From: Streblospio benedicti | Taxonomy: Eukaryota; Annelida; Polychaeta; Spionida; Spionidae | Direction of reading: 5' to 3' | NCBI GenBank assembly: GCA_019095985.1 | Contig: CM032662.1 | Span: 41,811,590 to 41,875,589 of the forward strand | DNA: 64,000 nt | Part shown: positions 27,601 to 36,720 of the stretch, one piece after another | Position numbering within the stretch: position 1 is the stretch's first letter | Layout of the letters: every line of letters starts with the position of its first letter | Position numbers and translations under genes: made by a program | Notes under the pieces: generated by a model | Seen by the model: only the letters and a program-made list of their open reading frames with translations | Databases searched by the model: none | Told to the model about the DNA's origin: nothing

Positions 27601-28492
27601 TCATGATTGGAAATAACTAGAAGATGTGGCAAGTCTAAAGCAACCCGACATGAGAGCAACCAAAGACTCATGATGTGCCGCAATCTTCATAAAACTTTAT
27701 GTGATATTTGTATTGAGTTCAGGAATGAGCAAAGTTTTATAAGATACAGTGTGAATTATTCATGTGCCCCTCAAAGATACAGACTGAAGTTCATATTAAA
27801 CTTACAATTTTAATCATCCAATAAGTTCTTTTAAAGGTGCGACCAACGCGAATATCACACACTATGTATGGCATCGAGGCAAGATAAAAAATATGCTATT
27901 TTACTGGATCATCATTTATATCATATTTTTTTGTACTAAATCTTTGCTCCATTCCTCTGAGTCACCTATGACTAAGTGAACATGTTACATCAAGATATAA
28001 ACTGACTGATGTTATTTTTTTTTCTAGCCATTACATGCAAAATATGTCACGTCATAATGATATTTATAAACCGATAAATGCAATGTCTCATGGTAGAAAA
28101 TAATGATTTTTAGCCAAACTCCTTTGTATCAAAGTATGATAATTATATAAATATGAGGGATTTGAGAAATAAATTATTGTTATCTCCATTTTGACTGCAT
28201 ATCATATGCATCTTGCTGTTAAGGGCAAGAGACCCTTTGTTAATACACAATTTTGTTTGTTTGCGTTGTGCATGATTATTTAGGAATCTAATTAAAATAT
28301 TTAGGTACTCTGCCTTCATTGACTTTGAATTAATCTAGATGAAAGCATTTAGAAATAATAAAATAAAACATAATATCAAAAGATGACTGACCTCCAAGCG
28401 TTGGTGTTCCTGTAGGTGTGATCTTACGACCTTGTTGTGGAGTCACTTGACCTTGACCTCTGCTGTAGGGGTCACGCCCTTCTTTACCCGGT
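343..28492 (-). CDS. Large multi-exon gene for a disordered Ser/Thr/Gln/Lys-rich protein (partial, 16 exons)
   Basis: Sixteen coding exons on the minus strand join in phase: 28492-28392, 25729-25626, 25224-25101, 24724-24530, 24261-23954, 23675-23597, 14820-14744, 10423-9890, 9582-8725, 8531-7223, 7041-6914, 6333-6148, 5802-5687, 5526-5269, 5011-4917 and 547-343. Each has an AG acceptor and a GT donor, and the lengths sum to 4,677 nt (1,559 codons) without a stop. The first exon found starts inside a codon and the last ends in phase 2, so the gene continues both ways. The protein is low in hydrophobic residues and rich in Ser, Thr, Pro, Gln and Lys. It has repeat blocks, basic clusters (RRERRRFRKREP; VVLRRNRRGG) and a C-terminal helical stretch. 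This looks like a cytoplasmic scaffold or cytoskeleton-associated protein, but that is inference from composition only. No enzyme fold or signal peptide is visible. Exons with compatible phase could be missing from the model. Confidence 0.85.
621..682. repeat. (CTG)n / (CAG)n trinucleotide run, about 20 units
   Basis: An almost pure run of CTG on the plus strand, CAG in the sense of the large gene. It lies in the intron about 70 bases before the acceptor of the polyQ exon. In that exon's frame it would read as polyglutamine with one TAG between the run and the acceptor. Confidence 0.97.
697..740 (-). pseudogene. Decayed copy of the 5' part of exon 343-547
   Basis: On the minus strand this reads KPSQKQKQES, matching EPSQQQQQEQES of the parent exon. 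The shared DNA is clearest in the GCCGTCCCA and GCAGGAGTCG pieces, with six bases fewer between them. A stop follows at once. It lies on the far side of the (CTG)n run from the parent exon. Confidence 0.55.
3998..4431. repeat. 167-bp exact direct duplication flanking a gap
   Basis: Bases 3998-4164 and 4265-4431 are identical throughout. The pattern is typical of contig ends that overlap but were not merged, so the true genome probably has one copy. Confidence 0.9.
4165..4264. other. Assembly gap (100 N)
   Basis: Exactly 100 unknown bases, the usual placeholder for a gap of unknown size. The 167 bases before it (3998-4164) are identical to the 167 after it (4265-4431). Confidence 0.99.
4917..5011 (-). 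CDS. Large gene, exon 15 of those seen, basic end (phase 2 in, 1 out)
   Basis: 31 full codons: a Ser-rich start (SASTSSERSVSSAASS) and a strongly basic end VVLRRNRRGGPR. The acceptor is TTTCAG and the donor GTAGCT. The next intron is about 4.4 kb and contains the first assembly gap. Confidence 0.82.
5269..5526 (-). CDS. Large gene, exon 14 of those seen, heptad SNQS repeat (phase 2 in, 2 out)
   Basis: 86 residues. The beginning FSGGVSPRSPKSGGFVF is basic and Ser/Pro-rich. The middle carries four 7-residue repeats of the form S(S/N)QS(V/I/M)(T/S/P)(S/G), encoded by 21-bp units. The end is acidic then basic (LSLPDAKVKE). The acceptor is TTTCAG and the donor GTAATT. Confidence 0.84.
5687..5802 (-). 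CDS. Large gene, exon 13 of those seen (phase 0 in, 2 out)
   Basis: Encodes VGAALSKLSRQSSGEGL and a Pro/Val/Ser tail ending DVAGLSR. The start is predicted to be amphipathic helix. The acceptor is GTGCAG and the donor GTGAAA. The Arg codon is split with the next exon. Confidence 0.82.
6148..6333 (-). CDS. Large gene, exon 12 of those seen (phase 0 in, 0 out)
   Basis: 62 residues. The first half is Thr/Ser/Pro-rich. A basic PPPKKRWSLNSDQPIKKQD follows, then RKLSATKTESR. The KKRWSL and RKLSAT sites resemble phosphorylation or 14-3-3 type motifs. The acceptor is CCCCAG and the donor GTCAGT. Confidence 0.82.
6914..7041 (-). CDS. Large gene, exon 11 of those seen (phase 1 in, 0 out)
   Basis: Encodes 42 full codons including GAISIETHFPVSESPL and a run of five alanines, ending GSGDQQ. 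The acceptor is CTACAG and the donor GTGAGA. The SIETHFPVSESPL stretch is less biased than its surroundings and could be a short linear motif. Confidence 0.82.
7223..8531 (-). CDS. Large gene, exon 10 of those seen, giant Lys/Gln/Val-rich exon (phase 0 in, 1 out)
   Basis: 1,309 nt, 436 residues, the largest exon. It opens with VYNEIRAVVQDEVVPEVV, a plausible helix, then becomes a very long Lys/Gln/Val/Ser-rich stretch with short K-Q-x-V-x motifs. No globular domain is visible. The acceptor is TTGTAG and the donor GTAAAT. Such length without a stop in biased sequence, and with phase matching on both sides, makes coding status secure. Confidence 0.87.
8725..9582 (-). CDS. Large gene, exon 9 of those seen, Thr-rich with GIEHKT-type repeats (phase 0 in, 0 out)
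   Basis: 858 nt, 286 residues. It starts VHDALSVLRTSAHSTPVSG, which looks helical and may be the more conserved end. It then runs into a Thr/Ser-rich region with five spaced copies of a short motif, G(I/L)Ex(K/T)T or a close variant, at exon residues about 46, 94, 118, 133 and 163. The second half is Ser/Lys/Gln-rich and ends VPAVYGK. The acceptor is CTACAG and the donor GTCAGT. Confidence 0.86.
9750..9862. mobile_element. MITE fragment, GTAGAACCTC family
   Basis: Contains an AGAGGTGGTCT core and ends GGAGGTTCTACTGTA, the right end of the family. The left terminus is missing. It lies in the intron between the 9890 and 9582 exons. Confidence 0.6.
9890..10423 (-). CDS. Large gene, exon 8 of those seen, Ser-rich (phase 0 in, 0 out)
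   Basis: 534 nt, 178 residues, rich in Ser, Gln, Pro and Arg, with no hydrophobic core. It has a repeated PRxxxS flavour and a basic site TPRRRYSGHLSDG near its end, then AAHRLSDVQ. The acceptor is TTCCAG and the donor GTACGT. A 179-bp MITE starts 63 bases upstream of the exon in the preceding intron. Confidence 0.85.
10487..10665. mobile_element. 179-bp TA-flanked MITE with CCATATACAACC ends
   Basis: It starts CCATATACAACCATCCAA and ends with the near-exact reverse complement (one difference in 18), with TA on each side (10485-10486 and 10666-10667). This is the structure of a non-autonomous Tc1/mariner-type element. No ORF. Likely relatives lie at about 12183, 22385, 28810 and 56935. Confidence 0.75.
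10668..14743 (-). other. Intron of the large gene, no exon seen
   Basis: About 4 kb of AT-rich DNA. A piece resembling the CCATATACAACC terminus lies at about 12183. Nothing with coding character or good splice pairs was seen. Confidence 0.6.
14744..14820 (-). CDS. Large gene, exon 7 of those seen, small acidic exon (phase 1 in, 0 out)
   Basis: A 77-nt exon isolated between two long introns. It encodes GASHRRLSDDIVSSDDPG and a short TPSIQ end. RRLSDD fits a basophilic-kinase site. The acceptor is TTCCAG and the donor GTACAA. The phase matches both neighbours, which supports it although it is short. Confidence 0.8.
15131..15183. repeat. (CA)n-like microsatellite, imperfect
   Basis: Alternating CA with TA and GCA interruptions over about 50 bases. 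Confidence 0.85.
17216..17440 (+). repeat. tRNA-like (SINE-type) fragments
   Basis: Two pieces resemble tRNA internal promoters: GGGTTCGATCACAC near 17266-17280, and TAGCCAAGTG (17391) followed by GTGGGTTCTAAC (17420-17431). Spacing and sequence are too degraded for a functional tRNA. A tRNA-derived SINE relic is the best guess. Confidence 0.35.
20785..20944. mobile_element. MITE, GTAGAACCTC family, diverged
   Basis: Left end TATAGCAGAACCTGTC, inner GGTGGTCTTATTCAGAGG, right end GTTGTACTGTA. Intronic. Confidence 0.65.
22073..22172. other. Assembly gap (100 N)
   Basis: Exactly 100 unknown bases inside the 14.8-23.6 kb intron. The flanks do not resemble each other, unlike the first gap. Confidence 0.99.
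23597..23675 (-). CDS. Large gene, exon 6 of those seen, charged helical segment (phase 0 in, 1 out)
   Basis: Encodes ISSRLAERRDKSSQRKSLL and a short acidic/Asn tail. Together with the end of the preceding exon it forms the most ordered-looking part of the upstream region: a charged, probably helical stretch. The acceptor is TTGTAG and the donor GTCAGT. It is followed by an intron of about 8.8 kb, the longest in the model. Confidence 0.83.
23954..24261 (-). CDS. Large gene, exon 5 of those seen, Ser/Arg-rich with basic cluster (phase 1 in, 0 out)
   Basis: Strongly GC-rich exon of 308 nt encoding 102 residues. It is rich in Ser, Arg and Gly (SRDQSRSPLPLSSELSRHSP) and ends in a very basic segment, SSRRERRRFRKREP, then a Thr/Ala/Pro tail. 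The acceptor is TTGCAG and the donor GTGGGT. The basic cluster could serve as a nuclear signal or a phospholipid or microtubule contact. That is inference. Confidence 0.84.
24530..24724 (-). CDS. Large gene, exon 4 of those seen, QY/VSSS repeats (phase 1 in, 1 out)
   Basis: Encodes 64 residues built from four or more degenerate 9-10 residue repeats of the form (N/S)Q(Y/H)xxVSSS, for example NQYQPVSS, NQHQAVSS, SQYPPVSSS. The acceptor is TTTCAG and the donor GTAAAA. The composition indicates a flexible linker. The repeat continues in weaker form in the preceding exon. Confidence 0.83.
24826..25007. mobile_element. MITE, GTAGAACCTC family, nearly complete
   Basis: 182 bp. It begins TACAGTAGAACCTCC and ends GAGAGGTTTTACTGTA, an inverted pair. 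The interior is a string of short AAGACCACCTCT-like sub-repeats. No coding capacity. It sits in the intron between the 25101 and 24724 exons. Confidence 0.8.
25101..25224 (-). CDS. Large gene, exon 3 of those seen (phase 0 in, 1 out)
   Basis: Encodes 41 residues, VELHGPVVGTTYGVSSASG followed by KQYSHTAAGQYPHPAA. The spaced QY dipeptides link it to the repeat block in the next exon. The acceptor is CTATAG and the donor GTGAGA. A MITE (24826-25007) sits in the following intron, about 95 bases past the donor. Confidence 0.82.
25626..25729 (-). CDS. Large gene, exon 2 of those seen (phase 1 in, 0 out)
   Basis: GC-rich exon with acceptor TTTCAG and donor GTCAGC. It encodes a Pro/Gly/Ala-rich stretch including SSAQWGTPPGTPTKLRPAP. 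The TPP and TPT turns resemble proline-directed phosphorylation sites. The reading frame follows directly from the phase-1 end of the exon at 28392. Confidence 0.82.
26391..26551. mobile_element. MITE, GTAGAACCTC family, diverged
   Basis: Left end CACTGTAAAACCCTTCT and right end CAAGTTCTACTGTA, with little of the internal sub-repeats preserved. It is in the intron between the 28392 and 25729 exons. Confidence 0.5.
27469..27496. repeat. (GTAA)n / (GTTA)n short tandem run
   Basis: About seven four-base units in tandem. Confidence 0.8.
28392..28492 (-). CDS. Large gene, first exon seen (phase 2 in, phase 1 out)
   Basis: The acceptor is a T-rich tract ending in TTTTAG and the donor is GTCAGT. 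It encodes PGKEGRDPYSRGQGQ followed by a basic, Thr/Pro-rich tail (RKITPTGTPTLG). Its GC content stands out against the AT-rich flanks. An earlier exon must end two bases into a codon; I could not find it in the DNA upstream, so the protein start is unknown. Confidence 0.8.
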
Positions 28493-28809
28493 CTAAAAGT
28501 ACAAAATATGAAAGAATTTTGAATATTTAGTTTTAAGCAAATCAAAGTCACAAATTAAAGAATTTCACCAATAATGGAATTGCAAGAATTGTATTCATTT
28601 TCAAAATATTTAAGATATTGTTGATAGTTTGGTTCTGGAAAATTTCTTGATCGTTTGGTTTGGAAAATCTAAACAATTTTGTGTTGATACCAAATGATGA
28701 GTAGAAGAGGCCTGTGATAATCAAAAATAACCCGCACAAATACATGATAAAAATGCTATTTGACCACTCTGTATATTATGTTCACTGGACAGTCAGTCTT
28801 TTGTGGTTT

Positions 28810-28887
28810 ATACAATCCTGGGCTAATTGAATCAGGGAACGCGGGTACAAAGAAAACGGGCAAGAAGTCATTTACGGGGATTGTATA
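28810..28887. mobile_element. Short TIR element, TATACAATCC ends
   Basis: About 78 bp bounded by TATACAATCC and GGATTGTATA, exact inverted ends, with TA-rich flanks. The ends resemble the CCATATACAACC element at 10487. Confidence 0.5.
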
Positions 28888-31800
28888 TTTATTATAATTG
28901 TGCATCTAATTTCAATCAACAACTAGCCAAGTAAGCAAGCATTGGTTAATCCATGTAGGATTGTCGAGGAATCTGCCATTTCTATGTAGATTCTACCTCT
29001 CACAATGCTTATCTGCTCAGAGTATTTGGAAAAAGAACGGGTTTTTTTAGTGCAACAAATGATATTTTACTGAATGGACTGTAATAATGAGGGAGAGTAT
29101 TCATTCATGATACATATAATCATGGACTTTTAAACTCAAAGTGAATGAAAATCACTCACAGGTCACGTAATATAGACCCCATGTAGAACATGATGGTCCT
29201 TTGATGGTGAATACACAGCTAGAAATACATATCCTCTAGATTATTATCCCTGTGATCACTTCCCAGTGTTTTAATTGTCATGGTACACTCTTTATAATCT
29301 AAATGTTTCTGATATCCATACTTAATGGAACTACATGAATAGCTTGTTTCATTGGTCAGCGTAGATGGTACTGAGGAAGTTAGTTTTCAATGCAGCATCC
29401 ATCTACTAGCTCATCAGTTCCACAACGTATGGTGGCTCACAAGTGACAATGATTGAATTTAAATCTCCTTAGACAAGGGGAAAAAGAAAGAAAATGTGAC
29501 TAGTACTGTAGTAGCCAATGTCCTTCAATCATCATACTTGACGAAACTTTTTGCTACATTGTACTTGAAAGTTTACACTCGTAATGTGTTGTCTGAACAA
29601 AAATGAAAAGGTCATTCCAGATTTACGAGAGTCTACTTCATACCACGGTATCTTCTCTTGAATGGATTATCCGTATGCTAAGATGTATCACAACATTAAT
29701 GTTCATCATTCATATGTTTTGTGTTTTCATGAGAACTGCTTTATGATGTGAAAAGTTTCAGTCATAACATTTTGAAGTTGATCTACCTTCAAATTTCAAA
29801 TCTAATCATTATACATCAATCACTACACAGTATGCCAACCATGCTAATAATGTAATTCTATTACATAACAACTCACTAAAACATCCATTTAAGTATATCA
29901 AAACAAATTATTGTGCATTTTTGGACAGTTTGCCCCATGCTCCATAACAAGTTTTCACAATTCATATTATTGAAGAATCTTCTACTAAAGAACCATATTC
30001 TGTTGCAACTTTCTTAATCCACTAGCCATGAGAACTTGTACACAGAGTATTTGAAGACAAAATCTTTAATTGCACGAAAAACACAAGATTTAGTTCCAAA
30101 CACTGTCCTGTACAAAACCTATGATCCGAGATCAACTGATGCTGGGCATACACTGATCTGAGCATACGGTGGTGTACACCAGACGTGTGTTGCAGACAAT
30201 CATATCATGTCAGTCATCCTTGACAGCAGACACATTGTGATATGTGGCAATGATATAAATGCACTCAAGTAAAACAAACTGTTGTAAAATGACCGACCCA
30301 GTTATGGGACAAACTTTGTAACATGACAGAATAATTTAGAAATACGACCATTCTGATAATGGGACTAACTCTTACATTGTGACGAATTCGATAACTGAAC
30401 GATCTCTTGAGTTCACTAGTACAAAGTATATACATATATATTACGCAGTAGAATCTGACATTTCAACCATTAATTTTGGAGATCATTGATGATTCCTGTA
30501 GACAGGATTGAATGTATAAACAACATTAGAAACTGATGTTTCACAAATTAAACCTTCAGGAACTATTAGCCAGCACTGATGTACATGTATAAAATTCGTC
30601 TTCAGTTGGCACTAAAATTGTTACAGTTTTTTTCAGACAACACAAGACTATATTTTTCGGCAAGTTGAAGAATGTGACAGTTTGTAGCTGTGAAAATATC
30701 AATTATTTGACTACTCACTTTCTAGTTAGCTCAACATACTTGAGAAATATTCTGTAGTTTCAATTCATATGTAACTGATTATGTAATTTTTGGAAAATTT
30801 CACTGTTTCCTAAAGTTTTTCATATTTTTGAAATTCACGCTTGAGTGAAAAACAAAAAATAAACAATTGAATAGATATGCAAACAAAAAACAATGCCCAA
30901 CAAAATTAGAATTAATAGATGATAAAATGATTGCTATATCATATGTCAGTTTCTTCATGTTGTTGAGTCATTATATCAAATGTACTGATTTACACTGTTT
31001 ATACGCAGATGCATCAGACAAAGAAATAAACACCCAATGTTTTAGCCATTTCCAGTAGCATTATCTTTGTGACATTTGTTATGTACACATAACGTCAAAA
31101 AAGCTTCCTTCGAATTATTTTGCTGTTCAATAAGAATAATTGAATTCTATTTATTGACAAATTTTTTCCACATTGATCATCCGAGTTCAACACATTATAT
31201 ATATTGAAGTCCTCATTATGATAGACAAAAAAAAACTAAATTCTCAATGAAAGTTATAATCCAAATTAAGGTTTCATTTCATTTCTATCATATCCATAGA
31301 AAAAAATGCTTTTCTTTTGTGGTTGACGCTGGCACAAAAAAAACTTATTATCCCTCTCTCATCTCATAGAAAATGATTTTCAACAATTTAAAGGTGCATG
31401 TATTAGAAAATATCCTTCCTGTCTCTCACACAAAAAATCAGACAGTGATATTCTTGAAATCGAAGCATTAAAATCACTTTTAATTATTATCCATGGTGCA
31501 AATGACATGCATATAGTTTTTCTTATCAATTTCAAGACTTGTGCATCATATGTCCAGGGAGGCTGAAGGCAGGGCAATAACTGTGTTTCCAGGTGCTTCT
31601 TAATCATGATATATCCACGAAATGCAAAACGTGCTTTCTTCTGAGTATTAATGTGAAAAATCTTGGCACACATCATTAACAAACTCACTCCTTCATCTTC
31701 TTTCTTACAGTGCACTTCTTTAACAAATTAGCAAGTTACAAAACTAATGCATTTCTCATGGACAATGCACAAGCTCACACAAACCTGCACTTCGGAAAAA

Positions 31801-32220
31801 TGTTCCAAATAGCAAAATTCTATTCTTTATTTCATTTTTCTTTCCGATTTGCTTTGTAAATTACTAAATCACACTATCATCGAAAAGTTTGATTATCATT
31901 ATCATTCAAGAACAATGATAGAAATCACATCTTTCCACGTGTTCAATACAATTTTTTAAGTATCCATGTAACACCTTGATGCTCGTCACTCATAAAATCA
32001 TAATTTATACAATTACAATTGCTGTTGTTAGAGGCTAAATTGACAATGACCACGAAAATCAGTCAAGTTGTACATTGACTGTTGTTCAAGATCATTGTGC
32101 AAGCTCTGGTGCTGACACCTGCTGACTGGTCTGATGACGAGCATTGAAGCTCCAGTCTAACACTGTAGAATGTCAATTTACAGTAAGGTAGAGAAGAAAT
32201 ACATGGAGAAGCATGATTTG

Positions 32221-32434
32221 CAGTAGAATTTGACCATGTGCACACCTCTCTTCTAAGGTCATCTGCCTTATGCGGACACTTGATTTCTCCCGTTTCAGAT
32301 TTCCTACATATCATATATAAAGTGACAGTCTCTTTTTGAGGCCACCTGTTTTATGAGGACCGTGAACACTGCATTTGTTCCCAAATCTGTCGTTAACCTG
32401 CATTATGTGGATATTTCAAAAGCTTCCACTGCAT
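32221..32434. mobile_element. MITE-like element, CAGTAGAATTTGACC ends
   Basis: It begins CAGTAGAATTTGACC and ends near CTTCCACTGCA, with inner ACCTCTCTTCTAAGG and GAGGCCACCTGTTTTATGAGG sub-repeats. It is similar in design to the GTAGAACCTC family but distinct in sequence. Confidence 0.45.
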
Positions 32435-35403
32435 TGAAACAAAACATTGAAAAAAGACTACTGTGCAAAACAATATAAGAGTGATGAGAAACATGCCACT
32501 TCACAACTACACGACCATGACAGTGTTAACTTCAATTATCGGCAATGTCAGACGTTAGCGTTAAACGTTGTTTTCTCGCTCCGTTTTCAGCCTATCAATC
32601 ACACAGCGTGCTCAATCCATGATTCACTCACTTGGAACACTTGGAACTTATGCTCATGACGACATGCAAGGAACCTTTTGAACTTAAAAGTTTTTTGAAT
32701 GTTCACTATTTATGATGGAAACTTGCACTCATGATGTGCAAAGAAGCATTTGTATGTATAGCTTTTTGAATGCTTTCTCTTTTCACGTGGCATGAGCTGT
32801 TCTTGAGAGCACGAAGTGCAAGAGAAAATACAACGTGCATGAGCTGTTAAATTCATCCCACAACCTATGGTCATTTCGTACTATTTTCTCTCGTTAAGAT
32901 TAATATTCGTCTTGAAATTTTCTGTTTTTGATACTTAGATGGTTTGATTTTAGCATCAAATTATAAGACCCTGGAGTCAACATTGTTCTTCTGCTTTATA
33001 TGTGCGTGTATGTGTGGTGGATGGGGACTGGTAGCAAATTCTTAAATCTCCAATCCCTGGAATGCAACACTGTTTTGCAAAAAAGTTCTAGCACAGCTTT
33101 CCCCCCCTCAAATATATGCAATAGCGGCATACAAATGGCAAATTTCTACACCAAAAATGACATGATATATAAATTGATTCATGGTATAGTAGGGAATAGT
33201 AGGGAATCTTATTATCATGATAGTGAATCAAACAAAGATAGCCAATGTTTGACTGCATCACAAATCTATTACGTCGTAAACATTTCACTTGTTACCTTAC
33301 TGCCAACGTTTTGTCATGCTTTCATCTTGAGTCCCGGCGTTGGAAAATGTTTGTTCAAACCAGGGACTGAGCTCCTGCATTCCTCGTACAGAAAAACTCC
33401 ATCAAGGAAACTGGCCCAAAGTAAAATGTAATGAATTGAGTGTGATCATGATTAATTGTCTATTTGATCAAACATCAAAATGCTGGTGCTATTAGACATT
33501 CTATAGAAGACTCATACTTTGATGACCTCTATGCAATGAAACCTTTTTCAATGATGATCTTAACACATAAGTGATTTGTATAATGAAATTCTCAAGAGTG
33601 TAAATCACCTAATTCTATCAAGAAAGTTTCCAAAAGAATCACAAGTCACACAATGTGTCTTTTGGACCACCAGCATAGCATCTTCCTATTTCATTCACTC
33701 ATCATTATGTTGTTTGTTGTATTTACTTCTTCAGAGAAACCTGTAGCATTCATATCCCAGACAAATGACTTAAAATTTAACATGCCCAACAGACCTTGAT
33801 ATTTCAAAGGGAACAAATTCATGTTTTTGATCCTCAGGCTACAATAAAGCTGTCGAAGCTACCACTAAATATTCCTACGGTGTAATAGAAGATACATCTG
33901 AGGTTACTGATGTCTATATTTATGATATCATATACAGGAGCATTAATATTGAAATACGAAGAGCTTTCTATGCACATTGACCTACTAGATTCCTAGCAGA
34001 AGGAAAGAGCAAGTTATGAATACTACCAGTGATTTTCCATGAAAAAACGTCATATGTATCGCGCAAACAGAACATGATTTATGTATTCAATCGCGTTAAC
34101 TTTTTAATGGGAACATCTTCACAGTTTCCTGACAGAAGAATGTTACTTAAAACTCACAGAAAGTGACTGAGTTCAAAAGCTCTTTGTTGCTAAAGAAATA
34201 ATGTTTTTCAAATGTATAAGGTGGTAATTATTTGTTGTAAAACAAAGACTCTACAGGAAGTGCTCAAGTCAAAATAACAAGTTCTTTCTTTTGTAACAGG
34301 ACATTGAAAATAACAAGTGTATTCAGTGCTCTAAAAGTGTCCGAAATATAAACATGGAATAGCTGTTCATTTTCAATATGTTAGGGCTTTCTAATTTCTT
34401 CCACATCTTAAACATTTACATTTGAGTCCACAGACCATTGTTTAAACTAAAGGTTACTTTTTGGTAAATCTTATTTCCACAAGCATAGGGACTGGCAGTC
34501 AGTTATTGAAAAAAATGAGCTCCTTGTTCATGTTGTTCTAATGGACACTTTTTTCTAATCATAAGTATGGTGTAAGTCATATCGCAACTCTGTATACGTA
34601 AAATAAACACTCTTGCAATTGTTTCTTATGCAAGACAGAGATTTGCTGAAGTGAGTAACATCACAATGCAAACACAATCACAATGTACTCATTCACTGTC
34701 CTGGTGCACATTAAAATCATTGAAAAAGTAGAATATGATTCATTTTGTATACAATTTAATTTGCGTCACATTTAAGAGTTTTTCCTGATGCATAATCGGA
34801 TAAAAAGAGGTGGTCTGACTCAATAATAATTTCAAACCATAGAAACCATTGCTTCTATAGGACTGTACAAGATGATAGTCTACGAAGGACACAGCCTCAT
34901 CTGGACCATGATTGAAATAGTACATTCCTGTCTCCGTCATAGTATTTTTGCATTCAGGACTCAGCAGGAAGCATCATATCCGTGTCTATGTTATTATAAT
35001 AATATTCATCTTACTGCTATAGGCCATTATGGATATTTGTGGACTCCTGATGTTTGCCATCTTCTGAATACTGTGAATAGCAAGAGATCCATTCAACGTT
35101 GAGAAACATCCTTCAATGAAAATATGAAGATTCCATGGGACACTTTCTAAACTGGCAGTTATTAGTGAAAAGCAAGTACAAACAATGAGCATTGACATTT
35201 TATTGCCTATTTTGTTTTCTTTCTATCTAATTAAAACAAAGAATTGAACTTTCAATTGATAGTTTCTTCCACTAGTTGTGGCCATCTTCAGATTCTCTCG
35301 CATTGGCCTGTTATTGACAAGATTCCAAGGCATTATTCAAAAATCAAAAGCTTATTCAAGTGTATTATTCATTTCCATAGTTACTCAACATTACTCAATA
35401 CAA

Positions 35404-35431
35404 AAAAACAAAACAAAACAAAACAAAATAC
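35404..35431. repeat. (AAAAC)n run
   Basis: About five AAAAC units. Confidence 0.85.
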
Positions 35432-35523
35432 AAACAGAATACATGACATCTCTGGACAACAACAAAAAAATTAGTAAATTGTACTGAAGCTGATCAACAA
35501 CATATATACAAGACCCTCACAAT

Positions 35524-35682
35524 GTACAGTGGAACCTCTCTATTATATTAGCATCACCAGGTACTACCTTCAAATGGAGGTTTTGCAGCAGTCTTTATAT
35601 GAAGGCTTGGTGCCGCGAATAATGCTTGAATTAAAGAGGTGATCTCTTCATGGAAGTGGTCTTATTTAGATGTTGCACTGTA
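35524..35682. mobile_element. MITE, GTAGAACCTC family
   Basis: Left end TACAGTGGAACCTCTCTATT, inner GGTCTTATTTAGATG, right end GTTGCACTGTA. Confidence 0.7.
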
Positions 35683-36678
35683 CCAACATAAACCACTCAG
35701 TATGTACTCAGAGTCACGGTTCCAAAACTGTCCCTGAGACAAAGTTTCCTGTATTTTGACACAGTGCAATGACAATAGCCACAAGGACGAGCAGAAATAT
35801 CCGTATCTTGGCAAGCATGAACACCAGATGTGAGGAGCAATGAAGTGTGAATTTTGTGCAATCAGGTGAGAATTTGAAGCCATCTTATTTGCACCAGGCA
35901 GGTGTGATATGCGACATGGTGTGAACTATGGTCATTGTTGCTTTGTCACCATTTAGCTATAGTTGGACTTGTTTAATTAACTCCAACTTGAAGGAAATGA
36001 ATAGAAAATTCAAGTCATCCGGAATTTTGAGTGTATCAGTGATTAAAAATATAAAGGCACATAAAAGGAAATGGTTGTTTGCTTGACTTTTGGATCAATT
36101 CAAGTTATCAGAACTTGAGATAAGCAGGATCTACCTCTGTAGTGAGATAAAGTTTTAGGACGGAAACGATACACATATTCAAGAAAAGCAACCACCTCTG
36201 TTGAGTTTTGACAACTAACAGCAATGGAATCACTGTTCCATCACAACTATTTCCAATACGTAGTTATGCTCCTGCACCCAATAACTTCTCCTAATTTCAC
36301 ATGCTATCATGACCAAATGCTTACTTTGTCTTCACAGCATTCCCATGATATGAGGAGGATTGAGTAATAACACACAAATGTGCACGCTGACCCACATAAA
36401 CATTAGGTTACACCACAGACCAATCTCTGCTTGTATCTGCAGTAATTAACATCACACTCATTGTTATGTCAGTTTCGCACCAGCCAGATTGCATGTTAAT
36501 TAACAGCAGGAGTTCACCTGATTTGGTTCTAGAAGAAACGTTAGGAGTTTGTAAGATTTTTCTGATGAATGACACAATTTAAAATTTAATGGTAAAATGT
36601 TTCAAACGTATTTACATGTATAAACCATCTTACTATCAAGTCTACGCTTTAATAGCTATAATCTGGTCTTACATTTTA

Positions 36679-36720
36679 ATCAATCAATCAAGTAATCAAT
36701 CAATCAATCAATCAATCAAT
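36679..36720. repeat. (CAAT)n microsatellite
   Basis: About ten CAAT units with one interruption. Confidence 0.92.

Noticed and set aside
30270-30480. Spaced GACC...TAATGGGACTAACT repeats
   Set aside because: Only two weak units, no clear ends; may be a decayed MITE but not enough to annotate.
33000-33431. 143-codon open frame on the plus strand
   Set aside because: No splice context, AT-rich codon use like surrounding DNA, no recognisable motif. Taken as chance.
36679-36720. (CAAT)n run considered as a CRISPR-like or regulatory array
   Set aside because: A plain four-base microsatellite without spacers.
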